Source: Bog-473 sp963745665 (GTDB taxonomy: Bacteria; Actinomycetota; Acidimicrobiia; Acidimicrobiales; RAAP-2). Taken from it: DNA of 64,000 bases. The notes below the pieces were generated by a model. That model ran no database searches. It saw only the letters and a list, made by a program, of their open reading frames with translations, and was not told the DNA's origin. The position numbers and the translations under genes are program-made. The DNA is taken from assembly GCA_963745665.1 (NCBI GenBank), contig CAVUYE010000002.1, positions 434,001 through 498,000 on the forward strand, written 5' to 3'. Of this stretch, positions 28,097 to 43,867 are shown piece after piece (positions within the stretch are counted from its first letter, which is position 1; each line of letters begins with the position of its first letter).

Positions 28097-28819
28097 ATGA
28101 CCCAGCACGGCAAGAAGTACAAGGAGAGCCTGACCAAGGCGGACCGGGACGAGATGCACGGCCTGGCCGAGAGCGTCGACCTGGTCAAGTCGTTGGCCAG
28201 TGCCAAGTTCGACGAGACGGTCGAGCTCGCCGTCCGCCTCGGGGTCGACCCCCGCAAGGCGGACCAGATCGTCCGCGGCACGCTGTCGCTCCCCGCCGGG
28301 ACGGGGCGCACCGAGCGGGTGGCGGTGTTCGCCGCCGGCGAAGCGGCCGCGGAGGCCCGCGCCGCCGGTGCCGATGAGGTGGGCGCCGACGACCTGGTGG
28401 CCAAGATCAACGGTGGCTTCCTCGACTTCGACGTGGCCATCGCCACGCCGGACCTGATGGGCCAGGTCGGGACGCTCGGCCGCGTGCTCGGCCCCAGAGG
28501 CCTCATGCCCAATCCCAAGACCGGGACGGTGACGACGGACGTCGGCAAGGCCGTGGCCGAGTTCAAGGGTGGCCGCGTCGAGTACCGCACCGACAAGGTG
28601 GGCAACGTCCACATCCGCGTGGGCAAGGCGTCCTTCACCGCCGACCAGCTCGTGACCAACATCCGCGCCGTCATCGAGGAGCTGCAGCGGGCGAAGCCGC
28701 CCTCCGCCAAGGGTCGCTACTTCCTGTCGGTGACCGTCTCGACGACGATGAGCCCCGGGGTCCGCATCGACCCTGCCAAGGCCCGCTACACCGAAGAGGA
28801 GCTGGCCTTCTCGGCCTGA
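28097..28819 (+). CDS. rplA: 50S ribosomal protein L1
   Basis: 240 residues. L1 forms the mobile stalk at the E site, and in many bacteria it represses its own operon by binding the mRNA leader. Typical blocks are KFDETVELAVRLGVDPRKADQ, GTVTTDVGKAVAEFKGG, the VLGPRGLMPNPK segment and KPPSAKGRYFLSV. A GAGGAGAGACG stretch precedes the ATG. It is co-directional with rplK, as usual. Confidence 0.97.
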   Translation: MTQHGKKYKESLTKADRDEMHGLAESVDLVKSLASAKFDETVELAVRLGVDPRKADQIVRGTLSLPAGTGRTERVAVFAAGEAAAEARAAGADEVGADDLVAKINGGFLDFDVAIATPDLMGQVGTLGRVLGPRGLMPNPKTGTVTTDVGKAVAEFKGGRVEYRTDKVGNVHIRVGKASFTADQLVTNIRAVIEELQRAKPPSAKGRYFLSVTVSTTMSPGVRIDPAKARYTEEELAFSA

Positions 28820-29073
28820 GCCCGCAGCCCGGTCGGAAGGGCTCCGACCGCCGTACTACTGTTTCCCGCACAGCTCGCCGCCCCCAGGGGCGGAAGGAGC
28901 ACTGAATCCGATACGCCAGAGACCTCCGGTGCACCCCAGGGTGCCGAAGCGGCCCGATGGGCCGGCCTGACGAGGCGACAACGACGCACGCCGGAGCGAT
29001 CCGGCTGCCCGTGCCGTCGCACGCCGGAGACTCTGGCCCGCTTCCGGGCCATGGAGCCCGGTGGAGGACACCG
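28820..29073 (+). promoter_or_regulatory. rplJ leader, candidate L10 autoregulatory region
   Basis: The 254-nt gap between rplA and rplJ holds two clear hairpins: CGGTCGGA with TCCGACCG (28830-28850), and CCGCCC with GGGCGG near 28880-28895, the latter followed by GGAAGGAG. In many bacteria L10-(L12)4 binds a kink-turn in this leader to repress rplJL. I can show the position and hairpins but not the kink-turn itself. Confidence 0.5.
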
Positions 29074-29818
29074 ATGGCAACGCAGAACGCGCAGATGGCA
29101 CACAAGGTCGAGGTCGTCGACGAGGTCAAGACGCGCGTCGAGCGCGGCGACCGCCTCCATCGTCAGCGAGTACCGGGGCCTCACGACATCTGAGCTGGCC
29201 GAGCTGCGGACCGCGCTGGCCGCCGCCGGCGGCGACTACCGCATCTTCAAGAACACGCTGGTCCGGCGGGCCATCGACGGCGGCGAGTACCAGTCACTGT
29301 CGGAGTACCTGAGCGGCCCGAGCGCCCTGACCTTCGTGCAGGGCGACATCAGCGCCGTGGCCAAGGCCCTGCGGGACTTCTCCCGCAACAACCCGTTGCT
29401 GGTGATTAAGGGCGGGCTGGCCGACGGGTCGCTCCTGTCCGCGGGGGATCTGGCCGCGCTGGCCGACCTGCCGCCCCGCGAGGTCCTGTTGGCCCGCCTC
29501 GCCGGTGCCCTGGCCGCGCCCATGCAGCAGATGGCCGGCCTCCTGCAGGCCCTGCCCCGGAACATGGCCTACGGGATCTCGGCGCTGATCGAGCAGCGGC
29601 AGGCCGACGGGGAGATCCTCCCCGCCGCCGAGGACACGGCGCCTGCGGACGCCGAGACCGCCGAGGCTGCGCCCGCTGACACCGAGACCGCCGAGACCGC
29701 CGAGACCGCCGAGGCCGCGCCGACCGATGAGGCTGCCGCGCCCGAGCCGGTGGAGTCCGCCGGAGACGCTCCGGCGGAGCCAGAGGCGGCGGCCCCCGCC
29801 GAAGAGGCGTCCGAGTAA
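29074..29818 (+). CDS. rplJ: 50S ribosomal protein L10, reading frame broken
   Basis: L10 anchors the L7/L12 stalk. Translation from ATG 29074 gives a normal N-terminus, but after VKTRVER it runs out of frame and stops at 29193. The L10 core continues in the next frame from ATASIVSEYRGLTTSEL onward. Removing one G of the GG at 29146-29147 joins them into a 247-residue protein. L10 is essential in studied bacteria and usually single copy, so the break is almost certainly a sequence error. The C-terminal 65-70 residues are an unusual Ala/Glu/Pro-rich acidic tail with repeated ETAE units, absent from E. coli L10. GTGGAGGA is the likely ribosome-binding site. Confidence 0.93.
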
Positions 29819-29822
29819 CTAC

Positions 29823-29879
29823 CCCAAGACCGAAGCAAAGACCCAAGACCGAAGCAAAGACCCAAGACCGAAGCAAAGA
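29823..29879 (+). repeat. Three perfect 19-bp tandem repeats between rplJ and rplL
   Basis: The unit CCCAAGACCGAAGCAAAGA occurs three times without mismatch at 29823-29841, 29842-29860 and 29861-29879. It fills nearly all of the 77-nt gap. The transcript strand is purine-rich and looks unstructured. The rplL ribosome-binding site follows directly. Confidence 0.95.
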
Positions 29880-29895
29880 AAGGAAGGCCAGGCTG

Positions 29896-30288
29896 ATGGC
29901 AACCCTGACCAAAGAAGAGATCCTCGACGGGATCGCCGACCTCTCGGTGATCCAGTTGAGCGAGCTATTGAAGGACTTCGAGGAGCGCTTCGGCGTGACC
30001 GCGGCCGCGCCCGTGGCCGCGGCTGCTGCGGCGGCTCCGGCGGGTGGCGGCGAGGCCGCTGCCGCGGAGGAGGAGAAGTCGGACTTCGACGTCATCCTGA
30101 CCGACGCCGGCGACAAGAAGATCCAGGTCATCAAGGAGGTGCGTGCGCTCACCAGCCTGGGCCTCAAGGAGGCCAAGGACCTGGTCGAGGCGGCCCCCAA
30201 GCCGGTCCTGGAGAAGGCCAACAAGGAGGACGCCGACAAGGCGAAGGCGGCCCTCGAGGGCGCCGGCGCCACGGTCGAGATCAAGTAG
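29896..30288 (+). CDS. rplL: 50S ribosomal protein L7/L12
   Basis: 130 residues. L7/L12 forms the flexible stalk that recruits translation factors. The N-terminal dimerisation domain (residues 1-35) is followed by an Ala/Gly/Pro hinge (about 36-60). The C-terminal domain contains KSDFDVILTDAG, IQVIKEVRALTSLGLKEAKDLVE and KPVLEKANKEDA. GGAAGG is 9 nt before the ATG. The 19-bp repeats lie immediately upstream. Confidence 0.97.
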   Translation: MATLTKEEILDGIADLSVIQLSELLKDFEERFGVTAAAPVAAAAAAAPAGGGEAAAAEEEKSDFDVILTDAGDKKIQVIKEVRALTSLGLKEAKDLVEAAPKPVLEKANKEDADKAKAALEGAGATVEIK

Positions 30289-30345
30289 TCCGGGTCGGGG
30301 GCTGGGCAGGACACCCGTCCTGACCTGGCCTTCCGACCAGGATCC

Positions 30346-30374
30346 TTGACTGCGGGGGAGGGCACCTTTACCCT
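30346..30374 (+). promoter_or_regulatory. Candidate promoter upstream of rpoB (distal)
   Basis: TTGACT at 30346-30351 and TACCCT at 30369-30374 are separated by exactly 17 nt. The -35 is near consensus; the -10 keeps only the TA and final T. It lies in the 335-nt rplL-rpoB gap, which has no open frame. Confidence 0.5.
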
Positions 30375-30422
30375 GTCGTGAACCCCGGGCAGCGCTTGTC
30401 CGGCCGATCAGGGCCAAAGGGG

Positions 30423-30451
30423 TTGTATCCAGGCACGCCCCACGATAAGAT
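30423..30451 (+). promoter_or_regulatory. Candidate main promoter of rpoBC
   Basis: TTGTAT (30423-30428) and TAAGAT (30446-30451) are spaced by 17 nt, a good match for a housekeeping sigma promoter. It would give an rpoB leader of about 165 nt, mostly C/T-rich, ending in GGAGGAG. Together with the distal element it suggests rpoBC can be transcribed independently of the ribosomal-protein genes. Confidence 0.6.
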
Positions 30452-30623
30452 GCACGGTTGCCGTGCGTCTCCCTGTCTTCGATTCCGTAATTCCGCGGTG
30501 TCGACGCGCGCCCGCGCAGCCCTGATCCACCGTCCCGTCCCGTCGTTCCCGCCCTCGTCCGTCCCGACCCGCATCCGCAGTACCGCCCTCACCCGCCGCT
30601 TTTCACCTGGGAGGAGTTGACCG

Positions 30624-38296
<7,673 letters not shown>

Positions 38297-38337
38297 ACTT
38301 CTCCCCGTTCGCGGGGGATCACGAAGGGGAGGGTCGG

Positions 38338-39306
38338 ATGGCGACGCCGCGCATGGTGGCTGACTCTGGCGTGCCGGACGACGCTGCGCCGGCCGGCGCG
38401 GGCCACTACCGCCTGTCCGACATCCGGGCCCTCGAGGCCCAGTCCATCCACGTCTTCCGGGAGGTGGCGGCCGAGTTCGAGCGCCCCGTCCTGCTCTTCT
38501 CGGGCGGCAAGGACTCCATCGTCATGCTCCACCTGGCCAAGAAGGCCTTCTGGCCGGGGCCGGTGCCCTTCCCCGTCCTGCACGTGGACACCGGGCGCAA
38601 CTTCGACGAGGTGCTCGAGTTCAGGGATCGCCACGTCGCCGCGCTCGGGGTCCGACTGGATGTGGCGAAGGTGCAGGACGACATCGACGCCGGCCGCACC
38701 GTCGAGGACACCGCGCCGGGTTCCACGCGCAACCGGCTGCAGACGCCCACCCTGCTACGGGCCATCGCCGAGGGCCGCCACGACGCCGTCTTCGGCGGAG
38801 CCCGCCGGGACGAGGAGAAGGCGCGGGCCAAGGAACGCATCTTCAGCTTCCGCGACGCGTTCGGCCAGTGGGACCCGAAGAACCAGCGCCCCGAGCTGTG
38901 GAACCTCTACAACGCCCGCCACAACAAGGGCGAGCACATCCGCGTCTTCCCCCTGTCCAACTGGACCGAGCACGACGTGTGGCACTACATCCGGGACGAG
39001 CGCATCGACGTCCCGTCGATCTACTACGCCCACCACCGCCAGGTCTTCCAGCGCGACGGCATGCTCATGGCGGTCAGCCAGCACCTGGCCCCCGGGGAGG
39101 GCGACCCCGTCTTCGAGGCCATGGTGCGCTTCCGGACGGTCGGCGACGCAGACTGCACGGGGTGCGTCGAGTCGATGGCCGAGACCATCGACCTGGTGCT
39201 GGCGGAGGTGGCGGGCACCCGGTTGACCGAGCGCGGTGCCACCCGGGCCGACGACCGCATCTCGGAGGCCGGCATGGAGGACCGCAAGCGGGAGGGCTAC
39301 TTCTAG
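38338..39306 (+). CDS. cysD: Sulfate adenylyltransferase subunit 2 (CysD)
   Basis: 322 residues. CysD makes adenosine 5'-phosphosulfate from ATP and sulfate, driven by the GTPase CysN. The PP-loop is SGGKDS at residues 55-60. LHVDTGRNFDEVLEFRD, GGARRDEEKARAKERIFSFRD and FPLSNWTEHDVWHYI are family signatures, and the chain ends in the typical DRKREGYF-type tail. GGGAGGG precedes the ATG. It begins only 41 nt after rpoC; the CCCCG/CGGGG hairpin in the gap has no T-run, so read-through from rpoBC is possible. Its stop overlaps the next start (TAGTG). Confidence 0.96.
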   Translation: MATPRMVADSGVPDDAAPAGAGHYRLSDIRALEAQSIHVFREVAAEFERPVLLFSGGKDSIVMLHLAKKAFWPGPVPFPVLHVDTGRNFDEVLEFRDRHVAALGVRLDVAKVQDDIDAGRTVEDTAPGSTRNRLQTPTLLRAIAEGRHDAVFGGARRDEEKARAKERIFSFRDAFGQWDPKNQRPELWNLYNARHNKGEHIRVFPLSNWTEHDVWHYIRDERIDVPSIYYAHHRQVFQRDGMLMAVSQHLAPGEGDPVFEAMVRFRTVGDADCTGCVESMAETIDLVLAEVAGTRLTERGATRADDRISEAGMEDRKREGYF

Positions 39307-41165
39307 TGGCCGAACTGCTGCGCCTGGCCACCGCCGGTTCGGTGGACGACGGCAAGTCAACCCTCATCGGCCGCCTGCTCTACGACGCCAAGGGGATCTT
39401 CGAGGACCAGCTCGAGGCCATCCGCCGCACGAGTGAGCAGCGCGGGAGCGTGGAGACCGACCTGGCGCTGCTGACCGACGGACTGCGCGCCGAGCGGGAG
39501 CAGGGGATCACCATCGACGTGGCCTACCGCTACTTCGCCACGCCCAAGCGCAAGTTCATCATCGCCGACACGCCGGGGCACACGGAGTACACGCGCAACA
39601 TGGTCACGGGGGCCTCCAACGCGCACGTGGCACTGATCCTGATCGATGCCCGGAAGGGGGTGATCGAGCAGACCCGCCGTCACGCCTTCCTCTCCTCCAT
39701 GCTGGGTGTCCCGCACATGGTCGTGTGCGTGAACAAGATGGACCTGATCGACTGGGACCAGGACCGGTACGAACGGATCAGGTCCGACTTCATGGAGTTC
39801 GCCGCCCGGCTGAACGTGCACGACATCGCATTCATCCCCGTTTCGGCCTTGCGCGGCGACAACGTGGTGCAGAGGTCCGAGCACATGTGGTGGTACGACG
39901 GCTCGCCTCTGCTCAACCACCTGGAGTCGGTCTACATCGGCAGCGACGAGAACTTCATCGACCCGCGCTTCCCCGTGCAGTACGTCATCCGGAGCCAGAC
40001 GCCCGAGAGCCCCGACTTCCGGGGCTACGCGGGCACGGTGGCGAGCGGCGTCCTGCGGCCGGGGGACGACGTCCTGGTCCTGCCCACCGGCACGACCTCG
40101 CGCATCGCCACCATCGCCACCGCCGACGGCGAGGTGGCCGAGGGCTTTCCGCCGATGGCGGTCGTCATCACCTTGGAGGACGACATCGCGGTGTCGCGGG
40201 GCGACATCCTGTGCCGGCCCAACAACCGCCCGACGGTGTCGCACGACATCGAAGCGACGGTGTGCTGGATGGACGACCGCTCCTCGCTGGCCGAAGGGCG
40301 CACCTACCTGCTCAAACACAGCACCCGGACGGTACGGGCCACGGCCCAGACCCTGCACTACCGCCTGGATGTAAACGGCCTACACCGTGACGAGGCGGCA
40401 CCACAGCTCGAGCTGAACGAGGTGGGCCGCCTCACCTTCCGCTGCACCGAGCCGCTGCTGGTCGACGACTACACGACGAACCGCTCCACCGGGAGCTTCA
40501 TCATCATCGACCCGACCACCAACGCGACGGTCGGTGCTGGCGTCATCCGGGTTATCGCCACCGCACACGCCAGCCCGAACGTGGTGCGCCACGACGGCCG
40601 GCTGTCACGGGTCGACCGCTTCGCCGCGCTCGGGACATCGGGAGCGACGTTGCTGTTCACCGGTCTTTCCGGTGCGGGCAAGTCGACGGTGGCCGCCGGA
40701 GTGGAGGAGGCTTTCGTGCGGAGCGGACGCCCCGCCTTCCTGCTCGACGGGGACAACCTGCGCCACGGGCTGAACGCCGACCTCGGCTTCTCGGACCGCG
40801 ACCGTACGGAGAACGTGCGGCGGGCCGGCGAGGTGGCGGCGATGTTCGCCGAGGCGGGCTCGCTCGCCTTGATTGCGCTCATCTGCCCCTTCGCCGAGGA
40901 CCGCCAGCTCATCCGCTCCCTGCACGAGCAGGCCGGTCTGGTCTTCGCCGAGATCTTCGTCGACACCTCCATTGAGGAGTGCGAGCGACGCGATCCCAAG
41001 GGCCTCTACGCCCGGGCCCGGGCCGGGCAGCTCCCGGGCTTCACCGGTATCGACTCGGCCTACGAGGTGCCGTTGCAGCCCGAGCTGGTGCTCGGTCCCG
41101 ACGACGGCTCGCTGCCCGAGCGCGTGTCGCTGGTGCTGGGGCTCGTCGAGGAACTGTTCAGCTGA
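39306..41165 (+). CDS. cysNC: Bifunctional CysN GTPase / CysC adenylylsulfate kinase
   Basis: 619 residues, a natural fusion. The N-terminal EF-Tu-like GTPase shows SVDDGKST (residues 12-19), EQGITIDVAYRYF, DTPGH from residue 88 and NKMD, followed by two beta-barrel domains. From about residue 430 comes APS kinase with P-loop GLSGAGKST starting at 453, DGDNLRHGLNADLGFS, and VDTSIEECERRDPKGLYARARAG. The enzyme energises APS synthesis and then phosphorylates APS to PAPS. The same fusion occurs in Mycobacterium and Rhizobium (NodQ). The GTG start overlaps the cysD stop by one base. Confidence 0.97.
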   Translation: MAELLRLATAGSVDDGKSTLIGRLLYDAKGIFEDQLEAIRRTSEQRGSVETDLALLTDGLRAEREQGITIDVAYRYFATPKRKFIIADTPGHTEYTRNMVTGASNAHVALILIDARKGVIEQTRRHAFLSSMLGVPHMVVCVNKMDLIDWDQDRYERIRSDFMEFAARLNVHDIAFIPVSALRGDNVVQRSEHMWWYDGSPLLNHLESVYIGSDENFIDPRFPVQYVIRSQTPESPDFRGYAGTVASGVLRPGDDVLVLPTGTTSRIATIATADGEVAEGFPPMAVVITLEDDIAVSRGDILCRPNNRPTVSHDIEATVCWMDDRSSLAEGRTYLLKHSTRTVRATAQTLHYRLDVNGLHRDEAAPQLELNEVGRLTFRCTEPLLVDDYTTNRSTGSFIIIDPTTNATVGAGVIRVIATAHASPNVVRHDGRLSRVDRFAALGTSGATLLFTGLSGAGKSTVAAGVEEAFVRSGRPAFLLDGDNLRHGLNADLGFSDRDRTENVRRAGEVAAMFAEAGSLALIALICPFAEDRQLIRSLHEQAGLVFAEIFVDTSIEECERRDPKGLYARARAGQLPGFTGIDSAYEVPLQPELVLGPDDGSLPERVSLVLGLVEELFS

Positions 41166-42005
41166 TCATGGGATGTCGAGCACATGCCAATCGTCTTCAG
41201 ACGTCTGGCGCAGGAGGGCGAGGTGCAGCTCGCCGTGCTGCTGCATCTCCGCATGGCGCGACCCCATGCACCACGTCGCGACGCGTGCGCTGTTGAGTCT
41301 CCGAAGGACCGCAAGGAGGTCTCCGTCGGCCTCGGGGAAGAGGTCGACGACTTCTGGGGGCTGAAAGGCGAGGTCCCATTCGAGCGGGCCGACGCAGCAA
41401 CTGGCGAAGTCGATGAAGCGCAGACCCTCGCTCGTCGTGATCCGGTTACCGGCGTGAGGCTCGCCGTGCAGCCGGCGCTCCTCGTAGCGGACACCTTCGA
41501 GAGCGGACAATCCTCGGCCGAAGGTGTCTCGGAGGAGCTCCCGGTCCGCGCCGAGCAGCCGTGCCATGAACGAGTCGTTTTCGAGCGCCTGGCGCGCATG
41601 GACCAGCATGGCGCCGAACGAAGGCAACTCGACGTCCGTCTGGGCGAGCGCTGCATGAAGCCTGCGCAGCGATCCGGCCAGCTCTGCCGGCGGGACGTCG
41701 GCCCGGTCGAGGACCTTGAGGCGCTCCCACAGCGTGACGACGAACCCCGTGTCGGCATGCGTGGCGGGCCGCGTTCCCGGCATCGGCCGTGCGATGTCGG
41801 CACCTTGCGCCGCGAGCTCGCTCGCCACGGCGAATTCGAGACGGTTGTCGACCTGCGTGTCCGCCCGGACGGCCACCTTCGCGACGACGGGCTCAGGGCG
41901 TAGCCACAGCACCGTGTTGTTGGTCTCTTGCAAGACGAGGGGATGCGAGCTGACGACACCGAACTCGGCGGCCACAGCCAGCGCAGCCTGCACAGCGTCA
42001 GTCAT
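41166..42005 (-). CDS. Phosphotransferase of the aminoglycoside phosphotransferase/choline kinase fold
   Basis: 279 residues, no close functional match recognised. The kinase-like catalytic loop is RLHGEPHAGNRI, with Asn in the usual place. It is followed by FIDFAS, which supplies the metal-binding Asp. The N-terminal lobe has TNNTVLWLRPEPVVAKVA, where the Lys would bind ATP. Such proteins phosphorylate antibiotics, amino sugars, choline or other small hydroxyl compounds. Nothing nearby identifies the substrate, and resistance should not be assumed. Its stop directly abuts the cysNC stop, so the genes converge. No Shine-Dalgarno or TANNNT box is obvious at the ATG. Confidence 0.8.
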   Translation of the reverse strand: MTDAVQAALAVAAEFGVVSSHPLVLQETNNTVLWLRPEPVVAKVAVRADTQVDNRLEFAVASELAAQGADIARPMPGTRPATHADTGFVVTLWERLKVLDRADVPPAELAGSLRRLHAALAQTDVELPSFGAMLVHARQALENDSFMARLLGADRELLRDTFGRGLSALEGVRYEERRLHGEPHAGNRITTSEGLRFIDFASCCVGPLEWDLAFQPPEVVDLFPEADGDLLAVLRRLNSARVATWCMGSRHAEMQQHGELHLALLRQTSEDDWHVLDIP

Positions 42006-42043
42006 GCGACGCGCTGGGGTTCACAAGCCGAAGACTCCCCGAC

Positions 42044-42454
42044 TTACTCCTGCACCAGCTCGATGAGCGTGCCGAACGAGGTCTTGGGGTGCACGAAGGC
42101 CACGGTGGTTCCCCGCGAGCCCGGGCGAGGCGCCTCGTCGATGACCCGGCCGCCGGCGTCCTTGACCGCCTGGAGCGCCACACCGCAGTCGTCCACCCGG
42201 TAGCCGATGTGGTGCAGCCCTTCGCCCTTGTTGGCCAGGTATTTGGCGACGGGGGAGGTGTCGCTGATCGGGGTGAGCAGCTGCACGTAGGAGTCGGCCA
42301 CCTTGAGCAGTGCCTCCTCGACGCCATCGGACTCGACGCGTTCGCGGTGGTCCACGGTGGCACCGAAGACTTCGGCGTACCAGGCGATGGCGGCCTCGAG
42401 GTCGTTCACGGCGATGGCCACATGGTCGATCTCTGTCAACAGTGCATCGCTCAT
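42044..42454 (-). CDS. mce: Methylmalonyl-CoA epimerase (ethylmalonyl-/methylmalonyl-CoA epimerase)
   Basis: 136 residues, a vicinal-oxygen-chelate metalloenzyme. It interconverts the 2R and 2S forms of methylmalonyl-CoA, and in the ethylmalonyl-CoA pathway also ethylmalonyl-CoA. The metal ligands expected from the family are visible: His in DHVAIAV, the second in LHHIGYRV, and Glu in LIELVQE at the end. Its ATG overlaps the stop of the upstream crotonyl-CoA carboxylase/reductase gene (ATGA), so the two are translationally coupled. This links it functionally to ethylmalonyl-CoA. Confidence 0.94.
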   Translation of the reverse strand: MSDALLTEIDHVAIAVNDLEAAIAWYAEVFGATVDHRERVESDGVEEALLKVADSYVQLLTPISDTSPVAKYLANKGEGLHHIGYRVDDCGVALQAVKDAGGRVIDEAPRPGSRGTTVAFVHPKTSFGTLIELVQE

Positions 42455-43791
42455 GCGCCGTGCCTCCGGAACAGGGTGATGCGGTCCTCGCCGACCTTGG
42501 CCCGCAGCGCGGGATCATCGATGCCCAGGCCCTCTTCCGGCGCCACGCACAGCACGCCGATCTTGCCCTCGTGCAGGTTGTGGTGCACCTGGTACGCCGC
42601 CTCGCCCACCTGCTCGAGTGGGTAGACGGCGGAGAGTGGCGGCAGCACCTTCCCTTCGCAGATGAGCTGGTTGGCGTCCCAGGCCTCGCGGTAGTTGGCG
42701 AAGTGTGATCCCTTGATCGTCTTGAGCTTCATCCAGAGGTGCCGGTTGTCGTACTCGATCATGTAGCCCGAGGTAGCCGCGCAGGTGACGATCGTCCCCG
42801 CCCGCTTGCAGGCGAACACCGACGCGCCCATGGTCTGGCGCCCCGGGTGCTCGAAGACGATCTCGGGCTCCGCGCCGACCAGGCCACGGATGTCCTTGCC
42901 GAAGCGGCGCCACTCCGACTCGTCCTGGGTGTGCTCGTCCGACCAGAAGCGGTAGTTAGCCGCCTTGCGGTCGATCACGGCCTCGACCCCGAGGTCGTTC
43001 AGGAGCTTCACCTTCTCGGGCGTGGACACGACGCCGATCGGCGTGCCTCCGCCGTTGAGCACGTGCTGCACGGCATAGCTGCCGAGGCCCCCGCTGGCGC
43101 CCCAGACGAGCACCTTGTCGTCCTGGGTCATCCGGGCCCCGTTGGGCGAGACGAGCATGCGATAGGCGGTCGAGTTGCACAGCGCGTTGATGGCGGCCTC
43201 CTCCCAGCTGAGGTGGGTCGCCTTCGGCATGAGCTGGTTGGCCTTGACGACGGTGATGTCGGCCAGCCCGCCGAAGTTGGACTCGAAGCCCCAGATGCGC
43301 TGGTTCGCCGCCAACATGGAGTCGTCGTGCGCCGACGGATCCTGGTCGTCGACGTAGTTGCAGTGGACCGTGACCTTGTCGCCCACCTTCCAGCTGCGCA
43401 CCAACGAGCCTGTCCGCAGGACGACACCAGCGGCGTCCGAGCCGACGACGTGGTAGTCGAGCGCGTGACGGGCGGCCCACGGGCCCTCCTTGGCCAGCCG
43501 GTCGAGGAAGCCGAAGGTCGGCAACGGCTCGAAGATCGAAGTCCAGACGGTGTTGAAGTTGATCGACGACGCCATCACGGCCACGTAGGCCTCGTCGGGG
43601 GCCAGCTCGGGGAGCGGCACTTCTTCGACGTGGAGCGACAAGCGGGGGTCCTTGTCCGACGACTCCAGGCCGTCGAACATGCCGGTTTCACTCCGCTTGA
43701 CCAGGGCGCCCCGGTAGGCCTCGGGCATCGGGAGTGCGGCCAGCTCGTCGGCAGGGGCGCCGTCCAGGGCAGCATTGAGGATCTCGCTCAT
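42451..43791 (-). CDS. ccr: Crotonyl-CoA carboxylase/reductase
   Basis: 446 residues, a zinc-free MDR-superfamily enzyme. It reduces crotonyl-CoA with NADPH while fixing CO2 to give ethylmalonyl-CoA. The family blocks ASSINFNTVWTSIFEP, YHVVGSDAAGVV, RIWGFESNFGGLA, VWGASGGLGSYAVQ and IKGSHFANYREAW are all present. They carry the Asn, Phe-Glu and His that form the CO2 pocket in characterised enzymes. The ATG 43791 is chosen because the upstream extension lacks similarity and TATCGT (minus strand, 43800-43805) lies 8 nt before it. It forms an overlapping pair with mce and is divergent from the thiolase gene. Confidence 0.95.
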   Translation of the reverse strand: MSEILNAALDGAPADELAALPMPEAYRGALVKRSETGMFDGLESSDKDPRLSLHVEEVPLPELAPDEAYVAVMASSINFNTVWTSIFEPLPTFGFLDRLAKEGPWAARHALDYHVVGSDAAGVVLRTGSLVRSWKVGDKVTVHCNYVDDQDPSAHDDSMLAANQRIWGFESNFGGLADITVVKANQLMPKATHLSWEEAAINALCNSTAYRMLVSPNGARMTQDDKVLVWGASGGLGSYAVQHVLNGGGTPIGVVSTPEKVKLLNDLGVEAVIDRKAANYRFWSDEHTQDESEWRRFGKDIRGLVGAEPEIVFEHPGRQTMGASVFACKRAGTIVTCAATSGYMIEYDNRHLWMKLKTIKGSHFANYREAWDANQLICEGKVLPPLSAVYPLEQVGEAAYQVHHNLHEGKIGVLCVAPEEGLGIDDPALRAKVGEDRITLFRRHGA

Positions 43792-43867
43792 GTGACCCGA
43801 CGATAGTGGCCCAATATGATGTGGTTTCCGACTGGTAACCAGACCGGCGGGAACCGGAGGTGCAGGA

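Noticed and set aside
29823..29879. Possible CRISPR array between rplJ and rplL
   Set aside because: The 19-bp units abut directly with no spacers, there are only three, and no cas genes occur in the window.
41166..42005. Antibiotic-resistance aminoglycoside phosphotransferase
   Set aside because: Only the general kinase-fold motifs match. There is no mobile context or close resemblance to a known resistance enzyme.
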